From NCBI RefSeq assembly GCF_903645325.1, contig NZ_CAHJXQ010000002.1:516453-580452 (forward strand): DNA of 64,000 bases, in the 5' to 3' direction. Made by a program: the position numbers and the translations under genes. Of the stretch, positions 54,535 to 64,000 are shown in pieces. Every line of letters begins with the position of its first letter. Position 1 is the first letter of the stretch. The stretch comes from Microbacterium tenebrionis. Its GTDB lineage: Bacteria; Actinomycetota; Actinomycetes; Actinomycetales; Microbacteriaceae. Under the pieces are notes generated by a model that saw only the letters and a list, made by a program, of their open reading frames with translations, had not been told where the DNA came from and searched no databases.

Positions 54535-55947
54535 ATGACAGCCGCAGAATTCGTCGTCGTCGCGAACCGTCTTCCGGTGGATAGGGTCGTCGCCCCCGAC
54601 GGCGAGGAGAGCTGGCGCACCTCTCCCGGCGGCCTGGTCGCGGCGCTCGAGCCTGTCATGAAGACGGTCGACGGAGCATGGGTCGGGTGGGCCGGGCAGG
54701 CCGACCTCGAGCTCGAGCCGTTCGAGGCGAACGGCATCCGACTGATCCCGATCGCGCTGAGCGAGCAGGAGGTCGAGGAGTACTACGAGGGCTTCGCGAA
54801 CGACACGATCTGGCCGCTGTATCACGATGTGATCGCCCCGCCGCAGTTCCATCGCGAGTGGTGGGAGGCATACGTCGCCGTCAACCACCGCTTCGCCGAG
54901 GCCGCGGCCTCAGCCGTCGCGCAGGGCGGAACGGTCTGGGTGCACGACTACCAGCTTCAGCTCGTGCCCGAGATGGTTCGGACGCTCCGACCCGACGTCA
55001 CGATCGGCTACTTCCACCACATCCCGTTCCCTGCGCACGGACTGTACGCGCAGCTGCCCTGGCGCGACCAGGTGCTGCGCGGACTGCTCGGCGCCGACGT
55101 CATCGGATTCCAGCGAGCGCAGGACGCCACCTACTTCCTCGCCGCCGTGCGCCGGCGCCTGCAGCACCCGGTGAAGGGATCTCTCGTGGAGGTCCCCGGT
55201 GAGGAGGGCTCGCGCCGCGTGCTCGCGAAGGCCTTCCCGATCTCGATCGACACGGCCCCGTACCTCGAGCTCATCCAGAAGCCCGAAGTGCGGGCGCGGG
55301 CGGCGGAGATCCGGAAGAGTCTCGGCGACCCCAAGCGGATCCTGCTCGGCGTCGACAGGCTCGACTACACCAAGGGCATCCGGCACCGCATCAAGGCCTA
55401 CGGCGAGCTGCTCGCCGAGGGCAGGCTCAGCGTCGAGGACGTCACGTTCATCCAGGTCGCGAGCCCCAGCCGCGAACGCGTCGACGCGTACGTGCACCTG
55501 CGCGATGAGATCGAGCTGGCGGTGAGCCGCATCAACGGCGACTTCGACACCATGGTGCACACCGCGATCCGCTATCTGCACCAGGGCTTCCCGCGCGAGG
55601 AGATGGTCGCGCTGTACCTGGCCGCCGACGTCATGCTCGTCACCGCGCTCCGGGACGGCATGAACCTCGTCGCGAAGGAGTACATCGCCACGCGCGCCGA
55701 CAACCGCGGGGTGCTCGTGCTGAGCGAGTTCACCGGCGCGGCCGATGAGCTGCGTCAGGCCATCCGCGTCAACCCGCACGACATCGAGGGGCTGAAGGAC
55801 GCGATCATGACCGCGGTCGAGATGGAGCCGGCCGAGCAGAGCCGCCGGATGCGGTCGCTGCGCAAGCGCGTGCTCGAGCACGATGTGAAGGTGTGGTCTT
55901 CGTCGTTCCTCGACGCCCTCGCGGCCGTGCGCACGCAACGCTCCTGA
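54535..55947 (+). CDS. otsA: Trehalose-6-phosphate synthase
   Basis: 470-residue GT20 glycosyltransferase that joins UDP- or GDP-glucose to glucose 6-phosphate. Typical N-terminus [14 protein letters not shown] and [51 protein letters not shown] and [15 protein letters not shown] are all present. ATG at 54535; GCGAGGGGCC upstream may bind the ribosome. otsB follows 77 bases later. Confidence 0.96.
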   Translation: MTAAEFVVVANRLPVDRVVAPDGEESWRTSPGGLVAALEPVMKTVDGAWVGWAGQADLELEPFEANGIRLIPIALSEQEVEEYYEGFANDTIWPLYHDVIAPPQFHREWWEAYVAVNHRFAEAAASAVAQGGTVWVHDYQLQLVPEMVRTLRPDVTIGYFHHIPFPAHGLYAQLPWRDQVLRGLLGADVIGFQRAQDATYFLAAVRRRLQHPVKGSLVEVPGEEGSRRVLAKAFPISIDTAPYLELIQKPEVRARAAEIRKSLGDPKRILLGVDRLDYTKGIRHRIKAYGELLAEGRLSVEDVTFIQVASPSRERVDAYVHLRDEIELAVSRINGDFDTMVHTAIRYLHQGFPREEMVALYLAADVMLVTALRDGMNLVAKEYIATRADNRGVLVLSEFTGAADELRQAIRVNPHDIEGLKDAIMTAVEMEPAEQSRRMRSLRKRVLEHDVKVWSSSFLDALAAVRTQRS

Positions 55948-56024
55948 TCGGCCGTCATGCGGCGGAGCCGGACACCGGCGCATGAGAGGCTGGTCGGGAA
56001 TCGACCCCGACGAGGAGACCCGCA

Positions 56025-56822
56025 GTGACCCGCACCTGGACCCCCGGAACCGCAGACGACGCCCTCTCAGCGATCGCGAGGACACCACGACTCCTCGTCG
56101 CACTCGACTTCGACGGCACGGCGTCCCCGCTCGTGCCCGACCCGATGGAGGCACGGGCTCTTCCCGAGGTCGCCGCGCAGGTCGAGCGGCTCGCATCCCT
56201 TCCCGACACGCTCGTCGCCTACGTGTCCGGTCGCAGCATGCACGATCTGAAGATCATCACCGAGCACGACGAGGATTCGGTGATAGCCCTGGCCGGCTCC
56301 CATGGCGCGCAGTACTGGTTCCCCGGCACGGGTGACGAGGATGCTCCGGGGGCTGCGACCGAGGACGGCGCGCGCGAACGGCTCTGGGCGACAGCGCAGC
56401 CGATCGTCGACCGCTACGAGGGCGTCGAGCTCGAGCCCAAGACGTTCGGGATGGGCATCCACACGCGCCGGGCGACGCGCGAGACGGAGCAGGCCGCGTT
56501 CGCCGAGATCGACGCGCTCGTCGCCGACCACTACCCGCACTGGCGGCGGCGCTCGGGGCACCGCGTGCTCGAGTTCTCGTCGCGGACCGAGGGCAAGGAC
56601 ACGGCGATGTCGGTTCTGCGCGAGCACTTCGATGCCACCGGCATCCTGTTCGCCGGCGACGACGTCACAGACGAGGACGCGATGCGGGTCCTGCTCCCTG
56701 GCGACCTCGGCGTGCGCGTCGGTCCGGGGGAGAGCGCGGCTGCGCTGCGTGTGGACACTCCACAGCAGATGGCGGATCTTCTGGAGACGCTCGCGTCCGA
56801 GCGTGCGTCGGGACGGGAATAG
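56025..56822 (+). CDS. otsB: Trehalose-6-phosphate phosphatase
   Basis: 265-residue HAD-type phosphatase that completes trehalose synthesis after OtsA. Motif I is LVALDFDGTASPLV (about residue 27), and motif IV is FAGDDVTDEDAM. GAGGAG precedes the GTG at 56025. Trehalose is a common osmoprotectant and envelope precursor in this group. Confidence 0.95.
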   Translation: MTRTWTPGTADDALSAIARTPRLLVALDFDGTASPLVPDPMEARALPEVAAQVERLASLPDTLVAYVSGRSMHDLKIITEHDEDSVIALAGSHGAQYWFPGTGDEDAPGAATEDGARERLWATAQPIVDRYEGVELEPKTFGMGIHTRRATRETEQAAFAEIDALVADHYPHWRRRSGHRVLEFSSRTEGKDTAMSVLREHFDATGILFAGDDVTDEDAMRVLLPGDLGVRVGPGESAAALRVDTPQQMADLLETLASERASGRE

Positions 56823-56831
56823 ACTGCCGTC

Positions 56832-58550
56832 ATGTCCTCGCACGACCCTTCTTCGAATGCATCCATCGACATCAAGCCCCGAAGCCGCGTCGTCACCGAC
56901 GGCATCGAGGCCACCACATCCCGAGGCATGCTCCGCGCCGTCGGGATGGGGGATGAGGACTGGGACAAGCCGCAGATCGGCATCGCGTCCAGCTGGAACG
57001 AGATCACCCCGTGCAACCTGAGCCTGGACCGCCTGGCCCAGGGCGCCAAGGAGGGCGTCCACTCCGGTGGCGGCTACCCGTTGCAGTTCGGGACCATCTC
57101 CGTCTCGGACGGCATCTCGATGGGCCACGAGGGCATGCACTTCTCGCTCGTCTCGCGCGAGGTCATCGCCGACTCGGTCGAGACGGTCATGATGGCGGAG
57201 CGCCTCGACGGCAGCGTGCTGCTCGCCGGATGCGACAAGTCCATCCCCGGCATGCTCATGGCCAGCGCCCGCCTCGACCTCTCCAGCGTGTTCCTCTACG
57301 CCGGTTCGATCGCCCCCGGCTGGGTCAAGCTGTCGGACGGCACCGAGAAGGACGTCACGATCATCGACTCGTTCGAGGCCGTCGGCGCCTGCCGTGCGGG
57401 GCTCATGAGCGAAGAGGACCTCAAGCGCATCGAGTGCGCGATCGCCCCCGGTGAGGGCGCGTGCGGCGGCATGTACACCGCCAACACGATGGCATCCGTC
57501 GCCGAGGCGCTGGGCCTCAGCCTCCCCGGATCCGCAGCGCCGCCTTCCGCCGACCGACGCCGCGACTACTTCGCGCACCGCTCCGGCGAGGCCGTGGTGA
57601 ACCTGCTCCGTCAGGGCATCACCACCCGCGACATCCTCACGAAGGAGTCGTTCGAGAACGCGATCGCCCTCGCCATGGCGCTCGGCGGATCCACCAACGT
57701 CGTGCTCCACCTGCTCGCGATCGCCCGCGAGGCCGAGGTCGACCTCAGCCTGCACGACTTCAACCGCATCGGCGACAAGGTGCCGCACGTGGCCGACATG
57801 AAGCCGTTCGGCAAGTACGTCATGAACGATGTCGACCGGCACGGAGGCATCCCGGTCATCATGAAGGCGATGCTCGACGAGGGCCTGTTGCACGGCGACG
57901 CGCTCACCGTCACGGGCAAGACGCTCGCCGAGAACCTCGCGGAGCTGAACCCCGACCCCATCGACGGCGAGGTCATCCACACGTTCGACAACCCGATCCA
58001 CGCCACCGGCGGCCTCACGATCCTGCACGGCTCGCTCGCCCCCGAGGGCGCCGTCGTCAAGACCGCCGGCTTCGACGCGACCGTGTTCGAGGGCCCTGCT
58101 CGCGTCTTCGAACGCGAGCGCGCGGCGATGGATGCTGTGGCGAACGGCGAGATCAACGCCGGCGAGGTCATCGTGATCCGCTACGAGGGCCCCAAGGGCG
58201 GACCGGGCATGCGCGAGATGCTCGCCATCACCGCCGCCATCAAGGGCGCTGGGCTCGGAAAAGATGTACTACTCTTGACGGACGGACGATTCTCAGGCGG
58301 CACAACCGGCCTGTGCATCGGCCACATAGCACCCGAAGCGGTGGACGCTGGTCCCATTGCCTTCGTGCGCGATGGTGATCTGATACGGGTCGATATCGCA
58401 GCTCGCTCTCTTGACCTACTCGTCGATGATGCAGAGCTCGCCTCCCGCCGCTCCGGCTGGGAGCCGCTTCCCCCGCGCTATACCCGTGGCGTTCTTGCCA
58501 AGTACTCCAAGCTCGTGCGTTCCGCCGCCGAAGGCGCGACCACGGGCTGA
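56832..58550 (+). CDS. ilvD: Dihydroxy-acid dehydratase
   Basis: 572-residue Fe-S enzyme of valine, leucine and isoleucine synthesis. Cluster-binding segments are [12 protein letters not shown] and [14 protein letters not shown], and the C-terminal GGPGMREML and [22 protein letters not shown] are typical. TAGACT (56820-56825) lies 6 bases before the ATG. Codons from about 58260 to 58445 differ sharply from the rest (AAA, GTA, CTA, TTG, ATA, TCA), suggesting a replaced 3' patch. First gene of ilvD-ilvB-ilvN-ilvC. Confidence 0.96.
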   Translation: MSSHDPSSNASIDIKPRSRVVTDGIEATTSRGMLRAVGMGDEDWDKPQIGIASSWNEITPCNLSLDRLAQGAKEGVHSGGGYPLQFGTISVSDGISMGHEGMHFSLVSREVIADSVETVMMAERLDGSVLLAGCDKSIPGMLMASARLDLSSVFLYAGSIAPGWVKLSDGTEKDVTIIDSFEAVGACRAGLMSEEDLKRIECAIAPGEGACGGMYTANTMASVAEALGLSLPGSAAPPSADRRRDYFAHRSGEAVVNLLRQGITTRDILTKESFENAIALAMALGGSTNVVLHLLAIAREAEVDLSLHDFNRIGDKVPHVADMKPFGKYVMNDVDRHGGIPVIMKAMLDEGLLHGDALTVTGKTLAENLAELNPDPIDGEVIHTFDNPIHATGGLTILHGSLAPEGAVVKTAGFDATVFEGPARVFERERAAMDAVANGEINAGEVIVIRYEGPKGGPGMREMLAITAAIKGAGLGKDVLLLTDGRFSGGTTGLCIGHIAPEAVDAGPIAFVRDGDLIRVDIAARSLDLLVDDAELASRRSGWEPLPPRYTRGVLAKYSKLVRSAAEGATTG

Positions 58551-58574
58551 ACCCGCAGATCACCAAGGAATCAC

Positions 58575-61957
<3,383 letters not shown>

Positions 61958-61980
61958 TCTGAGTCCGACTGCACGACACT

Positions 61981-62056
61981 GAGACCCCGTCTTATCGACG
62001 AGACCCCGTCGCATCCACGTGATTGCTACGGGGTCTCGTCGTTGAGACGGGGTCTC
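61981..62056. repeat. Nested inverted/direct repeat built from GAGACCCCGTC, also a terminator
   Basis: Two 29-base arms (61981-62009 and 62028-62056) match at 27 of 29 positions as an inverted repeat around an 18-base loop. Each arm itself contains two direct copies of GAGACCCCGT about 19 bases apart, so four copies exist in 76 bases. It lies between the convergent ilvC and membrane-protein genes and can terminate both; its make-up resembles dispersed palindromic (REP-like) elements. Confidence 0.8.
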
Positions 62057-62069
62057 TCCGTGTTCGGAC

Positions 62070-62984
62070 CTACTCCGACTCGTCGCCCTCCGGGGCGGCA
62101 TCCGGGATCTCGATCGGAGCATCCGACGGGGACGCCCACACCGGTTCGGGTAGCAGCGTGTCCGTCGCGCCGTCGCGGATCGCGCGCAGCGCCTCGACGA
62201 TCTCATCCGAGTTCTCGGGTACGGCTAGTCCGCACGTGCGCAGCTCGGATGCGAATTCCAGGGTGAGCCTTGTCTTGCCGGCCGCCACGGCCTCGGCGGT
62301 GGTGCCGACGCGCTTCTCGCTGCCGGTCTGGATGTCGGAGACCTCTTCGCAGACGTGGTAGACGGATCCGCCGTCGACCCAGACGACCTGGTCCTGGCCC
62401 AGCAGCTGGATGACGGTGGACTGGTCGGCGGTGTACTGCTCGACGGACGACGGGTTGTAGTCGATGCCCAGCGCGAATGCGGCGACCGCGAGCACGATGC
62501 CGATGATGCCGGCCGTGGTCTTCTGCCCCTTGTCCATGTCCTTGTTCAGGAAGATGAGGATGATCAGCGGCAGGAATGCGATGACCGCGATGATCGCGCC
62601 CAGCTGGTTCTGGACGAAGAACCGCAGTTTGTCGGACTTGCGCGCAGGGTCCAGACGGTTCGCCTTCTTCCAGAGGAAGGAACCGGTGATCGACAGCGCA
62701 GCGATCACGACGAGCATCACGATCAGCGTGACGAACGCCCACTGCGGGAACTGGGCCGTGGCCTGCTGATCCTCGAGCAGGCCGGTGTCGGTGTTGCGGA
62801 CGAGTCCGCCGTCCTCGCCGACGAACTCGCGCTGGCGCAGAAGCCAGAAGATGGCGACGGCCTCTGTGGCGATCGCGACGGCCCACAGCGCAACGGCGAT
62901 CCACCGGAAGGCGGTCGCCTTGCGCTTGGACTCCGGCGTGGGCTTCCAGTCGTTCGCGGCGACGTTCTTGTCCGGTTCTGTCAC
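62070..62984 (-). CDS. Membrane protein of unknown function
   Basis: 304-residue protein with four hydrophobic segments (about 26-48, 82-105, 128-150, 158-178) and a soluble C-terminal part of about 120 residues containing two Cys (HVCEEVSD and RTCGLAV) that may pair outside the cell, and an acidic Pro-rich end. No family recognised. GTG at 62984 is preceded by GGGAGATC. Confidence 0.78.
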   Translation of the reverse strand: MTEPDKNVAANDWKPTPESKRKATAFRWIAVALWAVAIATEAVAIFWLLRQREFVGEDGGLVRNTDTGLLEDQQATAQFPQWAFVTLIVMLVVIAALSITGSFLWKKANRLDPARKSDKLRFFVQNQLGAIIAVIAFLPLIILIFLNKDMDKGQKTTAGIIGIVLAVAAFALGIDYNPSSVEQYTADQSTVIQLLGQDQVVWVDGGSVYHVCEEVSDIQTGSEKRVGTTAEAVAAGKTRLTLEFASELRTCGLAVPENSDEIVEALRAIRDGATDTLLPEPVWASPSDAPIEIPDAAPEGDESE

Positions 62985-63057
62985 GGTCGATCTCCCTCAG
63001 GCTCCTGTGAACTCCCTGAGCATATCCGGCACCGATGGCGATGGCTACGCTGGACAC

Positions 63058-63549
63058 ATGACATCCGAAGCGGACGACGCGTTCTCCTGGGAGGGCGACG
63101 ACGAGCATCCGGCAGCGCCTCGCCGTAAGCCATCGGCGGGGGAGACGGCGAAGCCGGCCCTGCCGGACGGCTGGAACGCGGTCGGCAAGGACAGTGAGTC
63201 GGTCGGCCGGGTCGAAGCGGACGGCACGGTCGTCGAGCCGGACGAGCCGGAGGGTCTCAGCACACCCATGCTGCTGCTGGTCGGCATCGTCGGCGGGGTG
63301 TACCTGTTGTACACGATCGGCTGGATCATCGGTGGTCTCAATCTGCAGGCGGGCGCCCTGTTCCTCGTGCCGACGGTCATGTACCAGGTCGCGGTCTGGG
63401 CAGCGGTGCTGGCCCCCGCGCTGTGGTTCGGCGCTGTCTGGACGCTCACGCGGCACTCCGCGGCCTGGATCCGCGTCGTCGGCTTCATCGCCGGGATCGC
63501 ACTCCTGGTGCCCTGGCCGTTCGTGATGACCGGGGCGGTGGGCGCATGA
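63058..63549 (+). CDS. Membrane protein with acidic N-terminus
   Basis: 163-residue protein of unknown function: about 70 acidic/Pro-rich residues, then three hydrophobic segments (about 72-93, 100-122, 135-158). ATG at 63058 has TACGCT (63046-63051) 6 bases upstream. Its stop overlaps the next start (ATGA). Confidence 0.78.
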   Translation: MTSEADDAFSWEGDDEHPAAPRRKPSAGETAKPALPDGWNAVGKDSESVGRVEADGTVVEPDEPEGLSTPMLLLVGIVGGVYLLYTIGWIIGGLNLQAGALFLVPTVMYQVAVWAAVLAPALWFGAVWTLTRHSAAWIRVVGFIAGIALLVPWPFVMTGAVGA

Positions 63550-63881
63550 CCGCGCGCGAGACGACGAAGGGGCAGGGCCTCGGGCTGATGAAGACGCTGA
63601 TCCTCGGTCTTGCCGGGCTGTTCTACGCGTACGCCGTGTGGAACGCCGTGGCGTATCTCGTCAGCGTCGCCCAGTACGGACTCAACGCGTACGGGTGGTT
63701 CGTCCTGCTCTTCTCCGTGCTCTTCCCGATCCTCATCTTCGCCCCGGCATACGCGCTCGGCCGACGGCGCCAGGCGGTCGAGTTCGCGCTCGTCCTCCTC
63801 GCCGGGCTCGCGCTGGTCGCCGTGTTCTGGATGAACGTCGTCGCGCTGAGCACGCTGAACTTCTCGTCGCTGACCGGCTGA
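63546..63881 (+). CDS. Small membrane protein coupled to the preceding gene
   Basis: 111-residue protein with three hydrophobic segments (about 15-40, 46-68, 78-102). Unknown function; the overlap with the previous gene suggests that the two act together. Confidence 0.78.
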   Translation: MTARETTKGQGLGLMKTLILGLAGLFYAYAVWNAVAYLVSVAQYGLNAYGWFVLLFSVLFPILIFAPAYALGRRRQAVEFALVLLAGLALVAVFWMNVVALSTLNFSSLTG

Positions 63882-63922
63882 GGCGGAGCGTCACACGGCG
63901 CGGAGCACCTGGCGTGCTCGGG

Positions 63923-63928
63923 TAAGGT
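63923..63928 (+). promoter_or_regulatory. Possible -10 box of a gene starting beyond the window
   Basis: TAAGGT, followed by about 70 bases of leader and a GAAGGA ribosome-site-like sequence at the very end of the window. No start codon is visible before base 64000. Confidence 0.35.
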
Positions 63929-64000
63929 GGGTCTCGATCGCGCCCCCGACGGTGTGCGGCGCATCGGTCCCCATCCGCGCTCTGCCGCCAACCCGAAGGA

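Noticed and set aside
61981..62056. CRISPR-like repeat
   Set aside because: Four copies of an 11-base word in inverted and direct order, no regular spacers and no cas genes; it is a hairpin repeat.

Overview
The window is high-GC actinobacterial chromosome, most likely Microbacteriaceae and probably Microbacterium. This is inferred from gene content and neighbourhoods (ClgR after PgsA/FtsK/CinA, DUF3046-RecA-RecX, the tmRNA tag AESKRNDFALAA) and from codon use; no 16S gene is present. Almost all of it is ordinary, densely packed, core chromosomal coding sequence.

Layout. 1-3.1 kb: C-terminal part of a PiT phosphate transporter, a small membrane protein and aspartase. 3.1-6.3 kb: a fumarylacetoacetase-family hydrolase and a PrsW-type protease, separated by a complete 1060-bp IS481-family element with a 6-bp target duplication. 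6.5-9.3 kb: FKBP, YceI, an MFS exporter, rpsO. 9.4-17.1 kb: a 2OG-Fe(II) oxygenase, a deletion scar that looks like efeU joined to efeB, an acyltransferase, a flavin monooxygenase/FMN reductase pair, DUF5302, DedA, and a glycosyltransferase fused to an SGNH hydrolase. 17.1-29.8 kb: pnp with a long structured leader, an aldo/keto-reductase-fold protein, dapB, OsmC, thioredoxin/DUF4395, thyA-folA-SDR, NUDIX, dapA, RNase J. 29.9-38 kb: ftsK-pgsA-cinA-clgR, DUF3046, recA-recX, miaB. 38.1-39.3 kb: miaA and a RibD-like gene, both broken by several frame changes. 39.3-47.2 kb: dapF, a flavin monooxygenase, a methyltransferase, hflX, a SIMPL protein, ssrA (tmRNA), a lipoprotein, hisN-like phosphatase, tRNA-Lys, YbaK. 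47.2-53.1 kb: a MarR-MFS operon, a gene remnant, and an IclR regulator divergent from a CoA-transferase/thiolase operon. 53.2-64 kb: MFS, otsA-otsB, ilvD-ilvB-ilvN-ilvC and small membrane proteins.

How the genes work together. dapA, dapB and dapF supply diaminopimelate and lysine. ilvD, B, N and C supply branched-chain amino acids. thyA and folA couple dTMP synthesis to folate recycling. pnp and RNase J handle RNA turnover; tmRNA, ClgR and RecA/RecX belong to stress responses. The IclR-controlled operon activates and cleaves a beta-ketoacid.

A recurring feature is a TANNNT box 5-7 nt before the start codon at more than 20 genes. This suggests widespread leaderless transcription and was used here to choose starts.

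I did not find a new defence or mobile system. The items most worth checking are the aldo/keto reductase with all four tetrad positions replaced, the efe deletion scar, the IS481 insertion (its stop codon supplied by the target, its start site covered by a hairpin), the lesion cluster in miaA/RibD-like, the glycosyltransferase-SGNH fusion, overlapping -10 boxes of ssrA and its neighbour, and a patch of foreign-looking codons at the end of ilvD.
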